From: Bacteroidota bacterium
Lineage (GTDB): Bacteria; Bacteroidota; Bacteroidia; Cytophagales; Microscillaceae
DNA: 64,000 nucleotides
NCBI GenBank assembly: GCA_004293265.1
Contig: RDXZ01000009.1
Location: forward strand, 1-64,000
Direction of reading: 5' to 3'
The notes under the pieces are model-generated. The model saw only the letters and a list, made by a program, of their open reading frames with translations, was not told where the DNA came from and ran no database searches. Below are positions 1 to 7,690 of the stretch, piece by piece; the stretch's first letter is position 1, and the number at the start of each line of letters is the position of its first letter. The translations under genes and the position numbers were made by a program.

Positions 1-314
1 GTACATCTGCCTATTTTATGGACGAAGGTATGTTGGTTCAGTTCTATATATTAGGGGTATTTGTAGGTATGATGATGGGAGCAATACAGTCGATGTCTCG
101 TTCTACTTATGCTAAGTTTATCCCTATGGAAACCAAAGATCATGCCTCTTACTTTAGTTTTTTTGAAACGGTTGAGAAGTTTTCAATTTCAATAGGTGCT
201 TTGGTATATGCATTGATTAATCAGATTACAAAAACACAACAAGCAAGTGCTTTGGCTTTGGCTTTTTTCTTTGTTATTGGTTTTTTATTAATTAGAAAAA
301 TTATTTTAAAATAA
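1..314 (+). CDS. MFS transporter, UMF1-like (3' end only)
   Basis: The reading frame is open from the first bases of the window, so this is the C-terminal roughly 100 residues of a longer protein. It shows two hydrophobic helices and, between them, a segment running from 'GAIQSMSRSTYAKFIP' to 'ESVEKFS'-like residues, which resembles the loop and helix pattern of UMF1/Atg22-type major facilitator proteins (Q-S-x-S-R followed by an F-E-x-x-x-K-F motif). Role by family: inner-membrane transporter, substrate unknown. An internal ATG at 18 is not the real start. The gene ends with two lysine-flanked hydrophobic residues and TAA. Family assignment is from recognition of the motif only. Confidence 0.6.
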   Translation, partial: TSAYFMDEGMLVQFYILGVFVGMMMGAIQSMSRSTYAKFIPMETKDHASYFSFFETVEKFSISIGALVYALINQITKTQQASALALAFFFVIGFLLIRKIILK

Positions 315-342
315 CAATGAAACTTTTTAAAACATTAAATAT

Positions 343-884
343 ATGAATAATTCGACAGATGGTGTTACATTATACGCCGCATTTATCCAAGATGTACTCA
401 AAAACTATGAGAGTTCTACTGATGATTACAATGAATTACTAAACTTTACAAAAGGTTATGATATTCTCAACCCTTTAATCAAGTTCCAATTCAGATTTAC
501 AACGATATGTGTGGCTGGATTGAAGAAAATTTAGGAAAATTTAATTTGATTAGAGTAGGAAGAAATATTGGTGAAACTGCCTATCAAGGTATGCTCGATA
601 ACAAACTTTTTTCTGATAGTGCAACGCCACATCAAATTATGGAAGCGTTGGTGGTGGTGGCTTCGCAAATGATTCAAGATAAATTGGAGCGCGGCTGGAA
701 AATTATAGAAAGTAATGATAATTTTGTTGTGATGCAAAGAACACAAACATTTAACAGCATTTTACAATTGGGTTTATTAGATGGCTTAATTCGAAAAACA
801 AAAGTAAGCGGAGTTAAAGTGGAATATGTGAGAGAAATTGCGAAAGGTAATGAATTTGATGAATATAAAATTTCTTGGATATAA
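343..884 (+). pseudogene. Frameshifted hypothetical protein gene (about 180 aa if restored)
   Basis: Two overlapping frames look like one gene. The first (from ATG 343) reads well to about position 464, 'NFTKGYDI', then runs into an unrelated tail ending at 534. The second frame opens at 462 and continues to 884. Adding one T in the string 'gatattctc' at about 460-467 joins them as 'GYDISQPFNQVPIQIYNDM', which reads like uninterrupted protein. So either a base was lost (true pseudogene) or the assembly has a one-base error. The restored product would be a soluble protein of about 180 residues with no signal peptide. I do not recognise the family. It lies 28 bp after the transporter. Confidence 0.6.
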
Positions 885-911
885 ATTTTATAAGCCATTT
901 TTTTTTAAAAA

Positions 912-975
912 GTAACTATTTAGATGACTTTGGTACGAGTTTTATGCTTTGCACTAAAATTACCTAAATAGTTAT
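912..975. repeat. Inverted repeat with TAACTATTTA arms
   Basis: The sequence starts 'gtaactatttag' and ends 'ctaaatagttat', giving arms of about 10-11 bp around a 40-base loop. Similar TAACTATTT...AAATAGTTA arms enclose the palindromes at 21109-21211, and a single arm is seen near 29785. It may be a decayed mobile hairpin. Confidence 0.5.
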
Positions 976-1004
976 AATTTTTTTAATTTTATGCAAAGTA
1001 TTCT

Positions 1005-1095
1005 TACGCCCTCGCTTGTGTCCCACAAGAGAATGTTGTAACAAACGATTCTTAACACCAACGACGACTGCTTGTGGGACACAAGCAGGGGCGAA
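1005..1095 (+). repeat. Dispersed palindromic repeat, family A, copy 1
   Basis: About 91 bp beginning 'ttacgccctcgcttgtg' and ending 'gacacaagcaggggcgaa'. The ends are inverted copies of each other (CGCTTGTGTCCCACAAG against CTTGTGGGACACAAGC), with a less symmetrical centre containing 'gttgtaacaaa' and 'acaccaacga'. Near-identical copies occur at 14445-14535 and, inverted, at 46211-46297. No ORF lies inside, so it fits a non-autonomous MITE- or REP-like element. It fills most of the gap between 885 and 1199. Confidence 0.85.
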
Positions 1096-1137
1096 AATAA
1101 ATATTATTATTGTTTAATCACTTCCTCAAAAAATAAA

Positions 1138-1169
1138 TTTGTTATTCATAAAAAAAGACTTTAATTTTG
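1138..1169 (+). promoter_or_regulatory. Bacteroidota-type promoter for the FAD dehydrogenase
   Basis: TTTG at 1138-1141 is followed after 20 bases by taattttg at 1162-1169, matching the phylum's TTTG / TAnnTTTG promoter consensus. It lies about 30 bases before the ATG at 1200. Confidence 0.55.
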
Positions 1170-1199
1170 TATCAATAAAATGTTATTTCTTATTTTTTT

Positions 1200-2750
1200 A
1201 TGCAACAAATCAATATTATTACTTCGCCTGATGTCGCTTTTGATACAGAAAGTCTTTGCCAACATCTTCAAAAATCGTATCAATTCACAGATTTTAGAGT
1301 TTTGAGAAGGTCTATTGATGCCCGCCAAAAAACGATAAAAGTAAATTTAACGATTGCTTTGTATCAAAATGAAGTAATGCCTGATTTGCTTTCTACTCAA
1401 TTCAAATACCAAGATGTGAGCAAAAAACAACAAGTAATTATCGTTGGTGCAGGTCCAGCAGGGCTTTTTGCGGCATTACGATTGATAGAATTAGGCATCA
1501 AACCTATTGTTTTGGAACGAGGGCAAGATGTGAGAGCAAGACGTAGAGATTTAGCCGCCATTAATAAAGAACAAATCGTAAATACAGAATCTAATTATTG
1601 TTTTGGAGAAGGTGGGGCAGGTACTTATTCTGACGGAAAACTCTACACCCGCTCACATAAGCGAGGAGATATGATTAGAGTTTTAGAAATTTTGGTAGGG
1701 CATGGAGCCACTGAAGATATTTTGATAGACGCACACCCACATATTGGCACAAACAAATTGCCTTTGATTGTGCAGAATATTCGCGAAACAATTTTTAAAT
1801 ACGGCGGAGAAATACACTTTAATACAAAAGTGATAGATTTTATTCTCGAAAAAAATAAAATGAAAGGCGTGATTACCGCCGATAATAAATCTTGGGAGGC
1901 AATAGGCGTGATTTTAGCCACAGGACATTCTGCCAGAGATATTTTTTCATTGTTACAACAAAAAAATATTGACATCGAATTTAAGCCTTTTGCATTGGGA
2001 GTTCGCATAGAACATCCTCAAAAACTAATCGATAAAATTCAATATCATTGTGAAGAAAGAGGTGATTATTTGCCTGCGTCTTCTTATAGTCTGGTCAGTC
2101 AAGTCAATTATAAAAATAAACAAAGAGGAGTTTTTTCGTTTTGTATGTGTCCGGGTGGTTTTATTGTGCCTGCGGCTACAGAAAATGGAGAGATTGTAGT
2201 CAATGGAATGTCCCCTTCTCGCCGCAATTCAAAATTTGCTAACTCAGGAATTGTAGTGGCTATTGATGAAGATGATATAAAAGAATTTAAGTCCTTTGGC
2301 GCGTTGGCTGGCGTGGCTTTTCAGCAAGCAGTAGAACAAAAATCGTGTCAGTTAGCAGGAAATACACAAAAAGCACCTGCTCAAAAAATGCTCGATTTTA
2401 CACAAAAAAAACAATCAAAAGATTTATTAGATTGTTCATATCAACCCGGACTTACTTCGGTAGTTTTAGATGAGGTCTTGCCTGACTTTGTAGCACATAC
2501 TTTGCGAGAAGGTTTTATTGATTTTGGTAAAAAAATGAAAGGATATTTGACAAACGAAGCCCAAATAATTGGGGTAGAAAGCCGTACATCTTCACCTATT
2601 CGTATTCCTCGCCACCCAAAAACTTGCGAACATACACAAATTGCAAACTTTTTTCCTTGCGGAGAAGGGGCAGGCTACGCAGGTGGAATTATGTCAGCGG
2701 CAATGGACGGAGAAAAATGTGCCGAAAGTTTAGTAAGCTTGTTGTTGTAA
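1200..2750 (+). CDS. NAD(P)/FAD-dependent dehydrogenase (COG2509 type)
   Basis: A 516-residue flavoprotein. An N-terminal region of about 75 residues precedes a Rossmann dinucleotide-binding motif 'VIIVGAGPAGLFAA' at about residues 80-93, followed by 'GEGGAGTYSDGKL' and a second nucleotide-related motif 'GVILATGHSARD'. The C-terminal end has 'FFPCGEGAGYAGGI', the FAD-contacting segment typical of this group, and 'AAMDG'. This order and length match the COG2509 'uncharacterised FAD-dependent dehydrogenase' family, whose physiological substrate is not known to me. It is a cytoplasmic protein without signal peptide. It appears monocistronic, with its own promoter and a strong palindrome (2765-2813) after the stop. 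Confidence 0.85.
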   Translation: MQQINIITSPDVAFDTESLCQHLQKSYQFTDFRVLRRSIDARQKTIKVNLTIALYQNEVMPDLLSTQFKYQDVSKKQQVIIVGAGPAGLFAALRLIELGIKPIVLERGQDVRARRRDLAAINKEQIVNTESNYCFGEGGAGTYSDGKLYTRSHKRGDMIRVLEILVGHGATEDILIDAHPHIGTNKLPLIVQNIRETIFKYGGEIHFNTKVIDFILEKNKMKGVITADNKSWEAIGVILATGHSARDIFSLLQQKNIDIEFKPFALGVRIEHPQKLIDKIQYHCEERGDYLPASSYSLVSQVNYKNKQRGVFSFCMCPGGFIVPAATENGEIVVNGMSPSRRNSKFANSGIVVAIDEDDIKEFKSFGALAGVAFQQAVEQKSCQLAGNTQKAPAQKMLDFTQKKQSKDLLDCSYQPGLTSVVLDEVLPDFVAHTLREGFIDFGKKMKGYLTNEAQIIGVESRTSSPIRIPRHPKTCEHTQIANFFPCGEGAGYAGGIMSAAMDGEKCAESLVSLLL

Positions 2751-2756
2751 TCTGAA

Positions 2757-2817
2757 TTTGGGATAATATTTATTTATAAATAATTGAAAATCAATTATTT
2801 ATAAATAAATATTATTT
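2757..2817. repeat. Perfect long palindrome, family C, copy 1
   Basis: Arms of 23 bases (aatatttatttataaataa plus ttga) surround a 3-base loop AAA at 2765-2813. The block, including the preceding 'tttgggata', recurs at 44571-44632, with weaker relatives at 7001-7045 and 56390-56450. Its position after a stop codon would let it act as a transcription or RNA-decay barrier. The rest of the 2751-3005 gap shows no gene. Confidence 0.75.
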
Positions 2818-3005
2818 TAAACATTTTTTATAAAATTAAATTGATGCGATTTGATGGAAGTTTGACCTTATTTTATGAAAAAATTTTTTTTTTGATTTTT
2901 AGAAAATTTATACGGAAAACTATCACAAAAAGCACGCGGATAACGCGAATTTTACAGATTAAAACGGATTTTTTATTTTTATCCAGAACTGATTATCAAA
3001 CATTT

Positions 3006-3959
3006 TTATTTATTTATTTTTGAATAATAATAAAAAAATTGTTCTGGTTTGTATTTTGTGGATTCACTTAAAGTAAAATAGCCTTCTGATTTGTCAGTGC
3101 TAAATGCCAATGCTTCTCCTTGTGGCTCAGAAAAATAAGGCAATCTCACAGGCAAACGTTTAAAAGTTTTGTCTAAATCTTCTTTTTCATTTCTCTTCCA
3201 ATAATAAACATTGTCATAATCTTTCAAAATAATTTCTTGCCCATCAACAGAAATATCACCAGCAACAATTTTAAAACAAGGTAATTCTGCGATTAATTCT
3301 ACTATTTCAATTTTTTGTGTAGATTGTGGATATTTCCATTTGAAAACCATTACTTTTGGTTTTTCTCTTTTGGTAATAATATAAATATCTTTTGTAATTG
3401 GGTCAGGAATAAATGCTTCGCTATCTCGTTTCGCATTGTTTGGATAACGAAAACGCAGGCTATCTATTTTTGGAATATAACCTCGATATCCTCTTGAGAT
3501 AGTATGTAAATTTGGTTCTACAAAACGATATATTTTTTTTATGTCATATTTTCCTTGATTATCACCTATATCTCCCACATAAATATAATTTTTATTGGCT
3601 TGAGGTCCGGCACCAATTTTTATTTCTTCCCAATCTCTTGCAAAAGCAGGCACTTTAAAAGTTGCCCAATGCAGTCCATTTTTATCAAATAAATAAATTT
3701 CGGGCTTTCCACCGCTGTCGTTATGCGTCCAAAAAAAATTATGATTTGCTCTTGACATTACCAAACCAGATGCTTCTGTTAAAGCATTGCTTTCAAGCAT
3801 CGCGATTTTTTTTCCTTTTTCAAAAATATTTTCTTTCAATACAATATTTTTATTTATCATAGGCGGAAATGGATTGCTTTGATGCAATATCACATAGATA
3901 TAACCCAATATTGCCAATATAAAAGTTAAAATTCCTAAACTAATCGCATATTTTTTCAT
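3006..3959 (-). CDS. Exported or membrane-anchored beta-propeller-like protein
   Basis: 317 residues. Residues 5-27 form a single hydrophobic segment after 'MKKYA', so the protein is either secreted or anchored with its body in the periplasm. The mature part has 'EASGLVMSRANHNFFWTHND', then 'YIYVGDIGDN' and 'AFIPDPITKDIYIITKRE', which is the ASGL...W.HNDSG pattern of a group of bacterial proteins with propeller-like repeats. I know no enzymatic role for that group. It starts about 43 bases downstream of galE (same strand), so co-transcription with galE is possible. The gene overlaps nothing on the other strand that looks coding. Confidence 0.6.
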   Translation of the reverse strand: MKKYAISLGILTFILAILGYIYVILHQSNPFPPMINKNIVLKENIFEKGKKIAMLESNALTEASGLVMSRANHNFFWTHNDSGGKPEIYLFDKNGLHWATFKVPAFARDWEEIKIGAGPQANKNYIYVGDIGDNQGKYDIKKIYRFVEPNLHTISRGYRGYIPKIDSLRFRYPNNAKRDSEAFIPDPITKDIYIITKREKPKVMVFKWKYPQSTQKIEIVELIAELPCFKIVAGDISVDGQEIILKDYDNVYYWKRNEKEDLDKTFKRLPVRLPYFSEPQGEALAFSTDKSEGYFTLSESTKYKPEQFFYYYSKINK

Positions 3960-4001
3960 TTTTTTTAGTATTTTTTTAGATTTTGTGTAATTATTATGTC
4001 A

Positions 4002-5030
4002 TTATTTATCTTGTTTTTTTAGATATAATTCCCATTGCCAAGCCGATGAAGTTAAATCATCAATTGTTTTTTGAGAAGTCCAATTTAATATTTTTTTGGC
4101 TTTACTACAATCTGCATATACTTTTTCAACATCGCCCAATCGGCGTGGTGCAAATTCAAAATTTAATTTTTGATTGGATACTTTTTCAAAACTATTAATT
4201 ACCTCTAAAATTGAGGTTGGTTTTCCAGCCCCAAAATTAAATATTTCGATTTGTGTATCGTTTTTTTGTTCCAATAACCTTTCTAACATCAATATATGAG
4301 CATAAGCCAAATCTATCACGTGAAAAAAATCACGCTGACAAGTGCCGTCAGGCGTTTGGTAGTCGTTCCCAAAAACCTTCAAAACTTTTCTAATGCCTAC
4401 TGCTGTTTGTGTGATAAAAGGCATCAGTGTTTGTGGTTCACCCAAAGGCAATTCTCCTATCAAACCGCTCTCGTGCGCGCCCATAGGATTAAAATACCGC
4501 AAAATACTTACTTGTAAATCTTTTTCGATTTGACAAATATCTTCTATAAAACTTTCGCACATTTGTTTGGTTTTACCATAGACAGAAGGCGTTTTGATAA
4601 TGGGAGTTTGTTCTGTAATTGGTAGTTTTTCAGGGCTTCCATATACGGTGCAAGAAGATGAAAAAATTAAATTTGTAACGTTATAGATTTTCATCATTTC
4701 TAATAAGTTGAGCATTACAATCAAATTATTAGCATAATATTGATGAGGTTTTAATACTGATTCGTTTACATATTTGAAAGCTGCCAAATGAACTACTGCA
4801 TCAATATTTTGATTTTGTGCAAAAAAATAAGCCAATTTTGGCTTTTCACACATATCTATTTCAAAAAATTTAGGTAATTTTCCTGTAATTTTCTGTATAT
4901 TTTCTATGATAAATTTTTTAGAATTACTTAAATTATCGATAATAATTACTTCATAATTTTTGTTTAATAATTCTACGGCAATATGCGAACCAATATAACC
5001 TAATCCACCTGTTAATAATACTTTAGGCAT
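4002..5030 (-). CDS. galE: UDP-glucose 4-epimerase
   Basis: 342 residues, close to the usual 338. The N-terminus 'MPKVLLTGGLGYIGSH' carries the GxxGxxG NAD-binding motif of extended short-chain dehydrogenases. 'SSSCTVYGSPEKLPI' supplies the catalytic serine region and 'VYGKTKQMCE' the YxxxK pair. 'RYFNPMGAHESGLIGE' and 'TCQRDFFHV' are epimerase-specific sugar-nucleotide contacts. It interconverts UDP-glucose and UDP-galactose for polysaccharide and Leloir metabolism, in the cytoplasm with bound NAD. It runs in the same direction as the exported protein downstream and the OmpL47-repeat gene upstream. Confidence 0.93.
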   Translation of the reverse strand: MPKVLLTGGLGYIGSHIAVELLNKNYEVIIIDNLSNSKKFIIENIQKITGKLPKFFEIDMCEKPKLAYFFAQNQNIDAVVHLAAFKYVNESVLKPHQYYANNLIVMLNLLEMMKIYNVTNLIFSSSCTVYGSPEKLPITEQTPIIKTPSVYGKTKQMCESFIEDICQIEKDLQVSILRYFNPMGAHESGLIGELPLGEPQTLMPFITQTAVGIRKVLKVFGNDYQTPDGTCQRDFFHVIDLAYAHILMLERLLEQKNDTQIEIFNFGAGKPTSILEVINSFEKVSNQKLNFEFAPRRLGDVEKVYADCSKAKKILNWTSQKTIDDLTSSAWQWELYLKKQDK

Positions 5031-5092
5031 TTTAATTTTAATTTATCATTCATATAGCAATTTTTATACCTTTATTTGTAGATATATTTTGA

Positions 5093-6832
5093 CTAATATT
5101 TTCCTGTTCTAAAATTAAATTCTCGTTTGGTTACATTGCCCAATTTATCAATAGCACGCAAAACAAGTCTATAATTTTTATTTTTTTGAAAATTACGAAT
5201 AATACCTAAATAAGGTTGTTCGGGTTGTTCATTGATAGAATAACGAATTTCCTCGTAGCCCGCACCCATATCAGTAGCCGCCAAGAAAATAGAAATAAAA
5301 GATGGATAAGTATTGGTTTCTTTGTCTATCGGTGGTGAACTAAATGTAGCAAAAACTTCTGGTCCTTTATCATCAACAATAAACTCAATATTTTTTACAT
5401 TTCTATTGTTTACATTGTCATATCCATAATATTCTACTTTGTGATAACCGCCTTGCAATACGCTAAAACTTTGGTTATAAGCATTTTCTACGGCATCTCC
5501 ATCTATGCTATAAGTAATACGTTGTAAACCAGATTCGGGGTCTGTGGCAGTAAAAGCAACTTTTGTATCTCGACTGATAAAAGTTGTATCTCCTTTTTGA
5601 AAGTTTGCACCTAAAAATTGTGAATTAAGAGTCGGTCCTGTTAAATCAACATAGACTTGCCCAACACTATGGGTATATTCGTCATATTTCATATCATTTC
5701 CTGCACCTTGATTGTCCATATTATCTACTGCATAATATTTAATGGTATGCAAACCTGCTTTATTAGGCAAATAAAAAGGGTCATCATAATCTTTATAGGG
5801 TTCATTATCAACAGAATAAAGTACTTTTTTGATGCCTGATTTGTTATCTACTGCAGTCAATTTAAGTTTTGTACGCCCTGAAAAATATACTTTTGCATTT
5901 TCTCCTTCTCCTACAATAAACCTATCTCCCAAAATATCTGCTGACATAATTGGAGAAGTTTTATCTAAATAAAAAGTAACTTTGGTCGCTTCTTCTTTGT
6001 TGGTTACTTTGTCTATCGAATAATAAGTAAGCGTATGTTCCCCGTCATTCAAATAAGTAAAAGGAATCAAAGCACGTGGAGCAGGATATAGTTTTTCACC
6101 ATCACCATCTAACTCGTAATAAGTCCGAGCCAATCCTGAAATACTATCAGAAGGACTAAGATAAATTTTTGTTCCCGTTGAAATTATATTATTACTACTG
6201 ATACCAACAATTGAATGATAAGTTTTAGGAGGTGTAACATCTACGGTAAAAATATTATTTTGTACTTTTTCTACATTTCCTACGTTATCAACGGCATAAA
6301 ATTTCAAATCATAATTACCTTCTTTTCCAAAATCGATGGTAGAATTATAAGGCGTGAACGGAATAGTTCCATTGATAGATTGATATAAATTTTGTATTCC
6401 TGACATTTCATCTTTGGTTCTCAAATCTACTTTTAAGCCTTTTCCATAATAATTTTTTCCATTATTAAAAATATAGGGTGCGCCCGAAAAAGTAATATTA
6501 GAAGTTGGGGCAAGTCCATCAGCATAAATAACAAAATTATCTTCTGTTTTATGCAATCCATCTATATGCCTCAGATTATGTTTTCCATGTCCGTCTAAAT
6601 AAATAGGTTTGTATTCATTTTTAATTTTGGGGTTGTCCAAAGGAGATAGAGGGGTAGGAGTACCTGTGGGCGTATGCGAAATAAATAAATATACAGGAAG
6701 TGTGGCTTGTTGATAATATCTCCCCAAACTATCTACATAAGATTTTTTTTCGTGTGTAAGTGGTTCTTGTGCTGATAGTTGCTTCACAACAAACAATAAA
6801 AATATAGTATAAAATATAGGAAGAAGTTTCAT
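5093..6832 (-). CDS. Secreted OmpL47-type Ig-like repeat protein
   Basis: 579 residues with a signal peptide ending 'KQLSAQE' near residue 22. The body holds about five repeats of roughly 95 residues with the signature 'S...Y..ID.......PF......G.H.I.YY..D..GN', for example 'AGLHTIKYYAVDNMDNQG' and 'GGYHKVEYYGYDNVNNRN'; the linkers read 'VDVTPPKTYHS', 'LDKTSPIMSA', 'VDLTGPTLNS', 'VDDKGPEVFA'. This is the OmpL47-like beta-barrel/Ig-like repeat used in surface adhesins. No clear type IX sorting domain is visible at the C-terminus ('LRAIDKLGNVTKREFNFRTG'). Probably periplasmic or surface-attached. The upstream gap 6833-7062 has only AT-rich sequence and a family C palindrome. Confidence 0.7.
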   Translation of the reverse strand: MKLLPIFYTIFLLFVVKQLSAQEPLTHEKKSYVDSLGRYYQQATLPVYLFISHTPTGTPTPLSPLDNPKIKNEYKPIYLDGHGKHNLRHIDGLHKTEDNFVIYADGLAPTSNITFSGAPYIFNNGKNYYGKGLKVDLRTKDEMSGIQNLYQSINGTIPFTPYNSTIDFGKEGNYDLKFYAVDNVGNVEKVQNNIFTVDVTPPKTYHSIVGISSNNIISTGTKIYLSPSDSISGLARTYYELDGDGEKLYPAPRALIPFTYLNDGEHTLTYYSIDKVTNKEEATKVTFYLDKTSPIMSADILGDRFIVGEGENAKVYFSGRTKLKLTAVDNKSGIKKVLYSVDNEPYKDYDDPFYLPNKAGLHTIKYYAVDNMDNQGAGNDMKYDEYTHSVGQVYVDLTGPTLNSQFLGANFQKGDTTFISRDTKVAFTATDPESGLQRITYSIDGDAVENAYNQSFSVLQGGYHKVEYYGYDNVNNRNVKNIEFIVDDKGPEVFATFSSPPIDKETNTYPSFISIFLAATDMGAGYEEIRYSINEQPEQPYLGIIRNFQKNKNYRLVLRAIDKLGNVTKREFNFRTGKY

Positions 6833-7000
6833 TTTTTAAAAAAAATTATTACCAAAAAATAGAATAATTTTGTATGAGTTTTAATGATTGTTGAATAATT
6901 TGCTTTACAAAAACGGTGCTAATATAGTGCAAATATTTTAATAAAAAAATAAGTAATGAAAAAATAGTGTTTTTTTTATATAATTTTTTTTTCGAGTGAG

Positions 7001-7045
7001 GTATAATATTTTAATAAATAATTGATAATCAATTGTTTAATTTTT
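7001..7045. repeat. Palindrome, family C, degenerate copy
   Basis: 'aataaataattgataatcaattgttta' repeats the core of the perfect palindrome at 2765-2813 with shorter arms. It lies 20 bp past the stop of the convergent-side nuclease candidate and could serve as its terminator. Confidence 0.5.
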
Positions 7046-7062
7046 TTGTATCAATTTATTCC

Positions 7063-7683
7063 TCAAAACAATTCACGTAAAAATTCCCATTTTAGATGAT
7101 TATAATGTGATTTTTCAAAAGGAAATTTTATGATTGTGTATTGTGGAAAGTTAGACATTTTATCTTTTGTATATTCTGGCAAGATTTCTTTATATTTAAT
7201 ATTATGCTTTCTAAATTCTCTTTGTTGGGAAGTTTTTAAATTCTTTTTATGAAATAAAAAATGTTCTATTTTTGTATCTAAAATAGGATTTTTTGTGAAA
7301 TTTTGGTATAAATTCAAAATATACTCTACAAAAATATGCACATTTACCAACTGATATTCATAATCTTGTGGGTCTAAACTCACAGATTTTAGTTCACAAA
7401 TCAAAATATAAGTTATATCATTTTCTTCGCAGACCACCACAGCATCACAACGTTTTTTTATGTTTGGAGCATTACCCAAAAATTCATTATTTGCTTTTCG
7501 TTCGGTATTTTCTCCAAAACTAATAGGTTTATCCAAACTAAAAACAAAAGCATTTAGAGGCAAGTTTTTGATGATAACTTCACGTAAATCAGTATTTTCT
7601 GTAGCATTTTCTTCTTTTAAACTTACTTTATTGTCTTTTATTTCCAATAAAAGTAAAGCATTGATATAGTTTTGTAAATTCAT
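7063..7683 (-). CDS. Candidate PD-(D/E)XK nuclease partner of the AAA ATPase
   Basis: 206 residues, soluble, no signal peptide. I do not recognise a named family. The central part reads 'RCDAVVVCEEN', a beta-hairpin, then 'YILICELKS': an aspartate (D80) followed 16 residues later by E-x-K (E97, K99), each on a predicted hydrophobic strand. That spacing is what a PD-(D/E)XK nuclease core looks like. The C-terminal half is basic and rich in aromatic residues. It starts 7 bases after the stop of the ATPase gene, so the two are surely co-transcribed. ATPase-nuclease pairs of this layout are often anti-phage systems; that role is inference. A divergent metal-free relative is also possible. Confidence 0.55.
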   Translation of the reverse strand: MNLQNYINALLLLEIKDNKVSLKEENATENTDLREVIIKNLPLNAFVFSLDKPISFGENTERKANNEFLGNAPNIKKRCDAVVVCEENDITYILICELKSVSLDPQDYEYQLVNVHIFVEYILNLYQNFTKNPILDTKIEHFLFHKKNLKTSQQREFRKHNIKYKEILPEYTKDKMSNFPQYTIIKFPFEKSHYNHLKWEFLRELF

Positions 7684-7690
7684 ATTTTAG

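Noticed and set aside
2841-3023. A 60-residue plus-strand frame after the FAD dehydrogenase
   Set aside because: Composition is that of translated AT-rich DNA (runs of F, I, K, L) and it overlaps the end of the exported-protein gene.
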